Assembly (NCBI RefSeq): GCF_016586165.1
Contig: NZ_BCPR01000045.1
Span: 1 to 36,800 of the forward strand
DNA from: Dyella sp. EPa41
Lineage (GTDB): Bacteria; Pseudomonadota; Gammaproteobacteria; Xanthomonadales; Rhodanobacteraceae
Length of the DNA stretch: 36,800 nt
Reading direction: 5' to 3'
Position 1 is the stretch's first letter, and every line of letters begins with the position of its first letter. The notes beneath the pieces are model-generated. The model ran no database searches. It saw only the letters and a list, made by a program, of their open reading frames with translations, and had not been told where the DNA came from. Shown here piece after piece: positions 1 to 6,548 of the stretch. A program made the position numbers and the translations under genes.

Positions 1-403
1 CGTCCTTCAGCTCCTTGGGCATGTAGGTTTCGTCATGCTTGGCGAGCACTTCGGTGGCGATGAAACGCGCGTTGTCCATGTGGCCCGTGGCGATCACCGA
101 CTGGTTGTCGCGGAACAGGTCGGGAAGGATGCCGGTGTATTCCACCGGCATCGAGCCGCTTGCGTCGACCACGGTGAACGTGACCTTCAACGAGTCGCTG
201 CTGCGCTGGATCGACCCGGCCTTCACCATGCCGCCTAGGCGGAACGTCTTGTAGCTGCGCGCCTCGCCCGTCTGCACCTGGCTCGGGGTGAACAGGTAGT
301 TCATGTTCTGCTGCAGCGCGAACACGGTCAGTCCGACCGCGACGACGGCGGCGGCGACCACGAGGAGAACGATGATGAGCCTGCGCTTGCGGGTGGGATT
401 CAT
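1..403 (-). CDS. ccmE: Cytochrome c maturation protein CcmE (periplasmic haem chaperone), 3' end cut by window
   Basis: CcmE carries haem covalently on a histidine and passes it from the CcmABCD complex to the CcmFH lyase during periplasmic cytochrome c assembly. The visible 134 residues begin [10 protein letters not shown], followed by a single N-terminal membrane anchor (about residues 8-30) and the OB-fold beta-barrel segment, including [10 protein letters not shown] and [16 protein letters not shown]. The characteristic HDETYMP stretch is present: the haem-binding histidine followed two or more residues later by the conserved tyrosine. The C-terminal tail lies beyond base 1. The ATG at 403 is chosen because it directly precedes the charged residues and the anchor. 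The gene is last in the ccmABCDE series, 19 nt after ccmD. Identification is firm; only the 3' end is missing. Confidence 0.95.
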   Translation of the reverse strand, partial: MNPTRKRRLIIVLLVVAAAVVAVGLTVFALQQNMNYLFTPSQVQTGEARSYKTFRLGGMVKAGSIQRSSDSLKVTFTVVDASGSMPVEYTGILPDLFRDNQSVIATGHMDNARFIATEVLAKHDETYMPKELKD

Positions 404-422
404 AAGACTCAGTAGGTGCCCG

Positions 423-623
423 TCATGGCACTGAAGGGTTGCGTTGCTGTCGCGCGGCCTGTCGCGCCATGCGTCCGCGCAGTTCGCGCAGCTGGCGGCG
501 GCGACGGAAGCCGGGGCTGAGGTAGTCGGCGATCAGCACGATGAAGAACAGCGCGAACGACGGCCACACATAGGCGGCATAGCCACCCATCGCGATGAAG
601 TGGTCCCACGAGAACGGCGTCAT
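423..623 (-). CDS. ccmD: Haem exporter protein CcmD
   Basis: CcmD is a small single-span membrane protein that helps release holo-CcmE from the CcmABC complex. The 66-residue product has the family layout. A short N-terminal part, [16 protein letters not shown], contains the conserved G-GYAxYVW signature. One membrane helix follows at about residues 18-34, and then a very basic cytoplasmic tail ([12 protein letters not shown]). The ATG at 623 overlaps the ccmC stop in an ATGA arrangement, indicating translational coupling. It is easily lost under longer open frames on both strands. Identification rests on the signature, size and position between ccmC and ccmE. Confidence 0.93.
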   Translation of the reverse strand: MTPFSWDHFIAMGGYAAYVWPSFALFFIVLIADYLSPGFRRRRQLRELRGRMARQAARQQRNPSVP

Positions 624-1429
624 CGCTGGCTCTCCTTCTCGGCCGCTCTCGCGCGTCCTGCGCCCGCGGCACTCGCGCCGCCCTGTGCTTCGGCTATCTG
701 GCGCACCCAGTCCTTGCCGCTTTCCAGCGACAGCAGGTCGGTGCGCACGCGGCCGAACAGGCTCGCGATGTAATAGAACTTGGTGGCGAACATCATGGTC
801 AGCAGCGGCCACAGCATGTCGCTGCTCATCTTCGACGGGCCGAGGATGCGCACCGTGGAGCCCTGGTGCAGGGTGTTCCACCAGTTCACCGAGAAATGCA
901 CGATGGGCACGTTGATGATGCCGATGATGGCGAGGAAAGCCGCGGCGCGTGCGCCCTGGCGGCGGTCTTCGAACGAGTGGTACAGGCCGATCACGCCGAG
1001 ATACAGGAACAGCAGCACCAGTTCGGAGGTGAGGCGGGCGTCCCAGGTCCACCAGGTGCCCCACATCGGCTTGCCCCAGAGCGAGCCGGTCACCAGGGTG
1101 ATGAAGGTGAATGCCGCGCCGATCGGCGCCGACTCCATCGCCACCACTTCGGCCAGCTTGATGCGCCACACCAGCGAGATGAAGGCGGCCACCGCCATCA
1201 CCCCATAGATGAACAGGCTCATCCAGGCGCTGGGCACGTGGATGAAGATGATGCGGTAGGCGTCACCCTGCTGGTAATCGGCGGGAGCGAGCACCAGGCC
1301 GCCGTACAGCGCGATGGCGCCGAGCACGAGGGCCAGCCCCAATGCCCAAGGACGAAGGACGCCGGCGAACCGGTAGAAGTTCGGCGGCGAGCTGAGCTTG
1401 TGCACCCACAAGGGGATCCAGTTGGCCAT
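620..1429 (-). CDS. ccmC: Haem exporter / CcmE-haem loading protein CcmC
   Basis: CcmC is a six-helix membrane protein of the haem-handling family that attaches haem to CcmE in the periplasm. The 269-residue product has the tryptophan-rich WWD-type motif (WGTWWTWDARLTSELVL), and conserved histidines occur in IIFIHVPSAWMSL and FSVNWWNTLHQG. The start is placed at the ATG at 1429 (MANWIPLWVHKL). The frame stays open upstream to 1549, but that extension would translate a structured repeat element with no resemblance to CcmC. The last 4 nt overlap ccmD. A 268-nt inverted-repeat element (1432-1699) fills the gap between ccmB and this gene and supplies the bases just upstream of the start. Confidence 0.95.
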   Translation of the reverse strand: MANWIPLWVHKLSSPPNFYRFAGVLRPWALGLALVLGAIALYGGLVLAPADYQQGDAYRIIFIHVPSAWMSLFIYGVMAVAAFISLVWRIKLAEVVAMESAPIGAAFTFITLVTGSLWGKPMWGTWWTWDARLTSELVLLFLYLGVIGLYHSFEDRRQGARAAAFLAIIGIINVPIVHFSVNWWNTLHQGSTVRILGPSKMSSDMLWPLLTMMFATKFYYIASLFGRVRTDLLSLESGKDWVRQIAEAQGGASAAGAGRARAAEKESQR

Positions 1430-1431
1430 AT

Positions 1432-1699
1432 GAACCTGTCTATGCCTGTTCCATGCCCCGCGCCGGGATCTGCTTGCCCGCAGGACCAGGAAGAACGAAT
1501 GGAGTGTATGTCGATACACGAATGAGTGATGACGCAGGGCGGCGTGCAAACAGACCCGGCCCGCGGGGTTGACGCTGAGCGCGCGCCAGCTGGTGGCGCC
1601 TGGCTTGACCTGACCGGCCAGTCAGGCGCTGCGCCACGCACCACCAGCTGGCGCGCGCTCAGCGTCAACGCGGGGTATGGAACAGGCATAGACAGGTTC
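1432..1699. repeat. Structured intergenic repeat element, copy 1
   Basis: The element fills the ccmB-ccmC gap almost exactly, starting right after the ccmB stop and ending 2 nt before the ccmC ATG. Its ends form a 31-bp inverted repeat (1432-1462 with 1669-1699), perfect over the outer 23 bp and with one G-T apposition further in. Inside lies a conserved core in plus orientation: GGAAGAACGA near 1489-1498, a hairpin at 1504-1519 (GTGTAT, GTCG loop, ATACAC), then GAGTGATGACGC at 1524-1535, flanked by an imperfect stem (1462-1476 with 1547-1560). A second, perfect 29-bp stem pairs 1568-1596 with 1641-1669. The same core and layout recur at 20093-20280 and, inverted, at 31621-31855. Confidence 0.85.
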
Positions 1700-2386
1700 T
1701 CATGAATCCAGAGCTATCCGAAGGGCGGCGGCGCAGGCCAGCGGCGCCAGCACCAGGGCCATGACCAGCGCGGCCCCCAGCCAGGCGATGGGAGCGAGCC
1801 ACGGCAGCCCCTGTTGTGCCGCGGCGACGGCGCCGGCGGCAAAGATCACCACTGGCACGCAAAGCGGCAGCAGCATCAGGGCCAGCAGCATACCAGAGCG
1901 CCGGCTACCGGCCGTCAGCGCCACCAGCACCGCGCCCAGCAGGCTGAGCAGCGGCGTGGCGAGCAGCAAGGCATAGACCAGCACCGGCATCACCGGCGCC
2001 GGCAGGTGCAGCATGCCGGCAAGCAGCGGCGCGACCACGATCAGCGGCAGCGCGGTGGTGATCCAGTGCGCCAGGATCTTCATGCCGAGCATCAGCGCCA
2101 GCGGCTGCGGCGAGAGCATCAACTGTTCGAGCGAGCCGTCCTCGATGTCGCTGCGGAACATGGCGTCCAGCGCGAGCAGCATGGCGAGCAGCATCGTCAA
2201 CAGCACCACGCCGCCGGCAATGCGCTGCAGCAGCGCGTCTTCCGGGCCCAGCGCGAACGGGAACAGGGTGACCACGATCAGCGCATACAGCACCGGCATG
2301 GTGATGTCGCCACGGCGGCGCCAGGCCAGGGTGAGGTCGCGGCGCAACACGGCGGCGCAGGCGGAAGCAAGCGTCGCGTGGCTCAT
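1700..2386 (-). CDS. ccmB: Haem exporter protein CcmB
   Basis: CcmB is the integral membrane subunit that pairs with the ATPase CcmA in the CcmABCD complex, which frees haem-loaded CcmE. The 228-residue protein has about six hydrophobic helices and the family sequences MFRSDIEDGSLEQLMLSP and GMKILAHWITTALPL in its first half. Length is typical for CcmB (about 220 residues). The start at 2386 overlaps the end of ccmA by 4 nt, so the two are translationally coupled. Its stop codon abuts the end of repeat element copy 1. Confidence 0.95.
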   Translation of the reverse strand: MSHATLASACAAVLRRDLTLAWRRRGDITMPVLYALIVVTLFPFALGPEDALLQRIAGGVVLLTMLLAMLLALDAMFRSDIEDGSLEQLMLSPQPLALMLGMKILAHWITTALPLIVVAPLLAGMLHLPAPVMPVLVYALLLATPLLSLLGAVLVALTAGSRRSGMLLALMLLPLCVPVVIFAAGAVAAAQQGLPWLAPIAWLGAALVMALVLAPLACAAALRIALDS

Positions 2387-3021
2387 GCGTGCATGCGCAC
2401 CCGTGTCGGTTCGCCGCCCAGGAAACTCACCGCGCCATGGCTGGTGACCAGTGCGGCGCCGCCTTCGGCGGAGTGTTCGGCCAGCAGGCGGTTAACCAGG
2501 TCGATGCCGGTGCGGTCGAGATTGGCGTAGGGCTCGTCCAGCAGCCACAGCGTTGCCGGCAGCAGCAGCAGACGGGCGAGGGCGGCGCGTTTCTTCTGGC
2601 CGGCGGACAGGCGGCGCACGGGTTCGTCCTCATAACCGTCGAGACCGATGCTGGACAGTACGCCGGCCACGTCGCGTCCGTGGCGGGTGCCATAGGTACC
2701 GGCGGCGACGGCAAGGTTCTCGCGGGCGCTGAGATCACTCTTCAAGCCGAGGTGGTGCCCCAGGAACAGCGTGTCGCCCAAGTGCTCCACACGCCGCCAG
2801 GGCAGGCCGCGCCAGCGCAGCTCGCCCTCGTCCAGGCGCAGCAAACCGGCCAGGATGCGCAGCAAGGTGGTTTTTCCGCTGCCGTTGTCGCCTTCGACCA
2901 GCGCCACTTCACCTTCGCGCAGGCGAAAGTCCAAGGGGCCGAACACCGGTTCGTCCTGACGGTAGAAGGCGAGCCCTCGTGCTTCCAGCAGGATCGGGGC
3001 AGTGGCAGACAGATTAGTCAT
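2383..3021 (-). CDS. ccmA: Cytochrome c biogenesis ATP-binding protein CcmA
   Basis: CcmA is the ABC ATPase of the cytochrome c maturation complex. The 212-residue product carries a Walker A motif (GDNGSGKTT, residues 44-52), the ABC signature LSAGQ (138-142) and a Walker B (LWLLDEP, 158-164). A late switch histidine lies in LVTSHGAVSF. Length matches CcmA (about 205-215). It is the first ccm gene on this strand and begins 84 nt after the DUF3293 gene, so transcription may continue from the kmo region; this is an inference from spacing. The start at 3021 gives the expected short N-terminus before the LEARGLAFYR strand. Confidence 0.95.
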   Translation of the reverse strand: MTNLSATAPILLEARGLAFYRQDEPVFGPLDFRLREGEVALVEGDNGSGKTTLLRILAGLLRLDEGELRWRGLPWRRVEHLGDTLFLGHHLGLKSDLSARENLAVAAGTYGTRHGRDVAGVLSSIGLDGYEDEPVRRLSAGQKKRAALARLLLLPATLWLLDEPYANLDRTGIDLVNRLLAEHSAEGGAALVTSHGAVSFLGGEPTRVRMHA

Positions 3022-3105
3022 CGCGCGATTGTCCGCAAACGCTGACAGGCTTGTCCATGCGGCGTGCTGCCGCCAAGCGGCTCGGCGCGTGGAGGGCGCG
3101 CGAGG

Positions 3106-3516
3106 TCACGGTGGCAACCGTAGCCGCGCCATGCCGTTGCCGCGCCCGTAGACGTAGCCGTGCTGCTCGAAGCGGCGGGCCAGCGCGTCGAGCTGCCGGA
3201 CATCCGGACCCACCACGAACAGGCTGCGCTCTTTCCACTGGCCGGTGCCGACGCCGACTCCGGCGGCGATCAGGCGGGTGGCCGGCAACTCGCGCAGCGC
3301 GCGCAACAGCAGCCGTTGGGCCTGGTGGTTCCATGCAGGCGAGTGCGGCCGTGAACGTGGGTTCCACGCCGTGAGAAATCCCCATGCATGTCCATTCACC
3401 GTAGGGACCAGCAATGCCGGCAGTGGCTGGTCGACGTGGATGCTCGCGTGTCCGCCACCACCGAGACGCACCCTGTAGTCGGTGCTCCGGTAGGCGGCGA
3501 GCAGCGCCTCATCCAT
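3106..3516 (-). CDS. DUF3293 domain-containing protein
   Basis: This is a 136-residue soluble protein of unknown function that I assign to DUF3293. Characteristic stretches are the N-terminal LLAAYRSTDYRV and the central FLTAWNPRSRP, followed by NHQAQRLLLRAL and GVGTGQWKERSLFV. No signal peptide or membrane segment is visible. The ATG at 3516 overlaps the end of kmo by 8 nt, so it is very likely translated with kmo. The frame remains open far upstream, but that part lies inside kmo in another frame and is not protein-like. No link between this family and tryptophan catabolism is known to me; the overlap is the only evidence of association. Confidence 0.8.
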   Translation of the reverse strand: MDEALLAAYRSTDYRVRLGGGGHASIHVDQPLPALLVPTVNGHAWGFLTAWNPRSRPHSPAWNHQAQRLLLRALRELPATRLIAAGVGVGTGQWKERSLFVVGPDVRQLDALARRFEQHGYVYGRGNGMARLRLPP

Positions 3517-4906
3517 GCAGGTCGGGCAGCGGCGGCAGGGTAGCCCGAAGGGTGGCGGCGGCGGCATCCAGGTCGACCGAGCCCGCCTGCGTCGAGCCGC
3601 GCAGCAATTGTTCCAGCAGCACGTCCTGCGCGCGCCCGCGCTCGTAGGCGTAGGCATAGGGCAGGTGCGTGAACGTGACCATGCGATAGCGCGCCATGAA
3701 GTGCTGCGGCGCGCGTTCGGCCAGCAGGGCACCGAGTTCGCGCTTGGCCAGGTAGTGCGGGTCCGCCACCGAATCGCGCATCTCCACGTAGTTCTCCAGC
3801 GCCATGGCGGCGATCGCGTCGCTGTTGGGCTGGCGTATCCGCTGGAATTGGGCAAACACGTCCGTCGTATCGCCCGGAGCCTCGGCCATGAGCGACGCGA
3901 GCACGACGGTGTCCTCGAAGCCGCAGTTCATGCCCTGGCCGTGGAAAGGGACGATGGCGTGCGCGGCATCGCCCACGAGCAGGGCCCGCCCGCCGAGGTG
4001 CCACCGCTGCAGGTAAAGGGTGGACAGCGTTCCGACCGGGTGACTGTCGTAGTCGTTGGCGAAATCGGGAACGAGCGGGAGTACGTCCGGGAAATCGTGC
4101 TCGAAGAACACGCGGGCAGCACGGGCGTCGGGCAGCGTGGCGAAGCTCGGGTGCGCGCCCTGCGCGGGAAGGAACAGCGTGACGGTGAAGCTGCCCTCGG
4201 TGTTGGGGAGGGCAATGCACATGTAGCCGCCGCGCGGCCAGATGTGCAGGGCATGCGGCTCCAGCGCGAACTGGTCATGGCCGCCGCTGCGATCGACCAG
4301 TTCGGCGGGAAGCGTGCCAGCGGGTGGAATCTCCAGTTCCTTGTAGGCGTGCCCCAGCGCTTCGACACGTTCGCCCAGCGGGGCGTGGTGATTCATCGCT
4401 GCCCGCAGGGCCGAGCCGGCGCCATCGGCGCCGATCACGACCGGGGCGTCGATGTCACGCGAGGCACCGCTTTCGTCGGCCAGCCTGATGCGACCCGCGT
4501 CGAAATCCGCATCGACCAGCGACTGCCCGAAGTGGAAGCGCACGCCAGCCGTTTCGGCGGCATCCAGCAGCAACATGTTGAGGGCGCCGCGGGAGACGGA
4601 CCAGATCACTTCGCTATCGTCCACGCCATAGCGCTGCAGGCCCGAACGCCCGTCGCGCGTGTGCACCATGCGGCCGCGCATCATCACCGCGCGCTGCAGC
4701 ACGTCATCGGCCAGGCCGGCCTGGCGCAAGGCGTGCAGGCCACGTTCGGCCAGCGCCAGATTGATCGAACGACCACCCACGAAACCGGCGACACGCGGAT
4801 CCGGGCGCTTTTCGAAAACGTCTACCTTGAAACCACGTCCCGCGAGCTGCTGGGCCAGCAACGCGCCAACCAGGCCGCCGCCGATAAGGGTGATTTGCTG
4901 CGCCAT
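3509..4906 (-). CDS. kmo: Kynurenine 3-monooxygenase
   Basis: KMO is an FAD-dependent hydroxylase converting L-kynurenine to 3-hydroxykynurenine with NADPH and O2. In Xanthomonadales this pathway can supply quinolinate for NAD synthesis. The 465-residue product shows the N-terminal dinucleotide-binding GGGLVG (about residues 9-14) and the family block GRSINLALAERG. It also has the second flavin motif IGADGAGSALR and the C-terminal FAD motif LLVGDAAHAIVPFHGQGMNC. The segment ERGRAQDVLL near the C-terminus also matches bacterial KMO. Length is normal. The next gene (DUF3293) overlaps its end by 8 nt. The 219 nt between this gene and phaB hold no recognisable gene. Confidence 0.95.
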   Translation of the reverse strand: MAQQITLIGGGLVGALLAQQLAGRGFKVDVFEKRPDPRVAGFVGGRSINLALAERGLHALRQAGLADDVLQRAVMMRGRMVHTRDGRSGLQRYGVDDSEVIWSVSRGALNMLLLDAAETAGVRFHFGQSLVDADFDAGRIRLADESGASRDIDAPVVIGADGAGSALRAAMNHHAPLGERVEALGHAYKELEIPPAGTLPAELVDRSGGHDQFALEPHALHIWPRGGYMCIALPNTEGSFTVTLFLPAQGAHPSFATLPDARAARVFFEHDFPDVLPLVPDFANDYDSHPVGTLSTLYLQRWHLGGRALLVGDAAHAIVPFHGQGMNCGFEDTVVLASLMAEAPGDTTDVFAQFQRIRQPNSDAIAAMALENYVEMRDSVADPHYLAKRELGALLAERAPQHFMARYRMVTFTHLPYAYAYERGRAQDVLLEQLLRGSTQAGSVDLDAAAATLRATLPPLPDLHG

Positions 4907-5125
4907 GGGGCTCCGCTGGAGTGGTCAACGCGTCGGCGCCAAGAGTAGCGGGTTGCCTTGGTGCAGGCGAAGTGGCGCAGTGGCGTCGGGTCAGGCCCTG
5001 AAGTCGGCGTGGGCGCGCAGGTCTCGGGGTGTATCACGGCTGGCATGGCCGGGCGCGCGACGTCGGCGACGCCGTATTCGGACCGCGGGGATGGACGAGG
5101 CGAGTGGCGCCCGAGACCGAGCTGC

Positions 5126-5887
5126 TCAGAAACTCATGAAATACCCGCCGTTGACCGGCAGGTTCGCGCCCGTGATGTAGCCCGCGTCATCGGCGGTCAG
5201 GAAGGCCACGGCGCGCGCGATATCACCGGGCGAACCCAGTCGGCCCACCGGGATGTCCGAGATGATCTGCTCGCGGATGTCTTGCGGCACGGCAGCCACC
5301 AGGGCGGTGTCGCAATAGCCGGGCGAGACGGTGTTCACGGTGACGCCCTTGCGCGCGGTTTCACGCGCCAGCGCCATGCCGAAACCATGCACGCCGGCCT
5401 TGGCGGCGGAGTAGTTGGTCTGCCCGAACTGGCCGGTCTGGCCGTTCACCGAGCTCAGGTTCACGATGCGGCCAAAGCCGCGCTCGCTCATCCCTTCGAC
5501 CACGTTGCGGCACATGTTGAACACACCGTCGAGATTCACCCGCATCAGCTCGTGCCATTGCTGCGGGGTCATCTTGCGCAGGCTGGTGTCGCGCGTGATG
5601 CCGGCGGCGTTGACCAGGATGTCGACACTGCCATGCTGTTGCCGCACGCGCTCGACCAGGCTGGCGCAACTCTCGAACTGGCTCACGTCAACGGGCTCGA
5701 ACCTCACCGCGCCGTCCAGATCGGCCAGCTCACGCTGGAAAGCGTGCAAACGCTCTTCGCGCGCGGGCAGGTCCACTGCGATCACCTGGCGGCCGGCCTG
5801 CGCGAGCTGTCGGCAGATTTCCGTGCCGAGGCCGCCGATGCCTCCGGTCACGATGGCAACGCGCGGATGAGAGGCGGAAGAACTCAT
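5126..5887 (-). CDS. phaB: Acetoacetyl-CoA reductase (PhaB-type short-chain dehydrogenase)
   Basis: This enzyme reduces acetoacetyl-CoA to (R)-3-hydroxybutyryl-CoA with NADPH, the second step of poly-3-hydroxybutyrate synthesis. The 253-residue product is a classical SDR with cofactor loop TGGIGGLG (about residues 14-21), the NAAG motif (LVNAAGITRD) and catalytic Ser-Tyr-Lys in LSSVNGQTGQFGQTNYSAAK. PhaB-specific sequences include GQFGQTNYSAAKAG, VSPGYCDT and the C-terminal NGGYFMSF. The neighbouring phaR gene supports a PHA role over a generic SDR such as FabG. No PHA synthase (phaC) lies in the window. A TGC-rich palindrome lies 28-46 nt upstream of the start. Confidence 0.9.
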   Translation of the reverse strand: MSSSASHPRVAIVTGGIGGLGTEICRQLAQAGRQVIAVDLPAREERLHAFQRELADLDGAVRFEPVDVSQFESCASLVERVRQQHGSVDILVNAAGITRDTSLRKMTPQQWHELMRVNLDGVFNMCRNVVEGMSERGFGRIVNLSSVNGQTGQFGQTNYSAAKAGVHGFGMALARETARKGVTVNTVSPGYCDTALVAAVPQDIREQIISDIPVGRLGSPGDIARAVAFLTADDAGYITGANLPVNGGYFMSF

Positions 5888-5914
5888 GTGAAGGACTCGT
5901 GCACATGCCGCAGG

Positions 5915-5933
5915 GCAGCACGTGTTGTGCTGC
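5915..5933. promoter_or_regulatory. TGC-rich palindrome upstream of phaB (candidate PhaR site)
   Basis: GCAGCAC (5915-5921) and GTGCTGC (5927-5933) form a perfect 7-bp inverted repeat around a 5-nt spacer, between phaR and the phaB start at 5887. PhaR of Paracoccus is known to bind TGC-rich sequences. A second GCAGCA-containing palindrome lies upstream of phaR itself (6516-6537). Binding here is inferred. The sequence could instead be a simple 5' UTR hairpin. Confidence 0.35.
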
Positions 5934-5953
5934 AGCGGCGTATGAAACGGAAT

Positions 5954-5974
5954 GGCCGGCGAAAGTTGCCGGCC
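5954..5974 (-). terminator. Hairpin after phaR, possible terminator
   Basis: A perfect 7-bp GC stem (GGCCGGC with GCCGGCC, 7-nt loop) begins 7 nt beyond the phaR stop codon. On the transcribed minus strand it is followed only by a mildly T-containing stretch (ATTCCGTTTC), so it is not a canonical rho-independent terminator. It may weaken read-through from phaR into phaB or stabilise the phaR mRNA end. Confidence 0.35.
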
Positions 5975-5980
5975 GGAGGT

Positions 5981-6460
5981 TCAGGGCTTCTTGTTGCCGC
6001 GAGGCGTCTGGCTTTGGCTCGCCGTATCGAGCAGGCCGCGCTGCATGTTGCGCCAGGCTTCCATGTTGCGCTCGGTCAGGTCGTTGAGCATCGACCAGGG
6101 CGTCTGGCCCAGCAGGCTGTTGAGCTGGGTGCGGAACTGCTGCTGCTGGTCAAGGAAGACCTGCAGGCTGCGTTCCAGGTAGGGACCCATGAAGCCCTGC
6201 AACGAATCGCCGTAGAAACGGATGATCTGGCTGAGCAGTTGGGGCGACAGCATCGGCTGCCCCTTTTCCTCGTGCTCGGAGATGATCTGCAGCAGCACCG
6301 AGCGTGTGAGATCCTCGCCGCTCTTGGCGTCGCGGACCTCGAAGGTTTCGCCGTCCAGCACCAGCTGACGGACTTCTTCCAGCGTGATGTAGCTGGAGAT
6401 TTCCGTGTCGTAGAGCCGACGGTTCGGATACTTCTTGATGATGCGGATCGTTTGTGCCAT
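5981..6460 (-). CDS. phaR: Polyhydroxyalkanoate synthesis repressor PhaR
   Basis: PhaR is a DNA-binding regulator that represses phasin and its own gene, and is released when it binds PHA granules. The 159-residue protein carries the hallmark N-terminal block IIKKYPNRRLYDTE, followed by SYITLEEVRQLVLDGE, which is the PHB/PHA accumulation regulator DNA-binding domain. The remaining part has the PHB-binding repeats (SPQLLSQIIRFYGDSLQGF and a later FLDQQQQFRTQL). I use the ATG at 6460. A GTG at 6466 would add only two residues, and neither has a strong ribosome-binding site. It lies 93 nt upstream of phaB on the same strand. A palindrome upstream of the start may allow autoregulation. Confidence 0.94.
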   Translation of the reverse strand: MAQTIRIIKKYPNRRLYDTEISSYITLEEVRQLVLDGETFEVRDAKSGEDLTRSVLLQIISEHEEKGQPMLSPQLLSQIIRFYGDSLQGFMGPYLERSLQVFLDQQQQFRTQLNSLLGQTPWSMLNDLTERNMEAWRNMQRGLLDTASQSQTPRGNKKP

Positions 6461-6515
6461 GCACACAAACTAGCAGAAGGTATTGCGGCGCACCAGCCAT
6501 CCGTGACTAAGGTCA

Positions 6516-6537
6516 TGCTGCACCCGGGAGTGCAGCA
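6516..6537. promoter_or_regulatory. Palindrome between emrB and phaR (candidate PhaR site or emrB terminator)
   Basis: TGCTGCAC (6516-6523) and GTGCAGCA (6530-6537) form a perfect 8-bp inverted repeat with a 6-nt spacer, 56-77 nt upstream of the phaR ATG. It shares the GCAGCA half-site with the palindrome upstream of phaB, suggesting a common regulator. Because it also lies just past the emrB stop (6549), it could act as a transcription end hairpin, although no T-run follows it on the minus strand. Confidence 0.35.
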
Positions 6538-6548
6538 ATCGTTAAATA

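Noticed and set aside
1440-1689. Short open frames inside repeat element copy 1 (and the matching ones in copies 2 and 3) with similar peptides such as HHS-VYR-TL
   Set aside because: The peptide similarity follows from the conserved nucleotide repeat. Frames are interrupted in different places and the stems show compensatory changes that ignore codon meaning.
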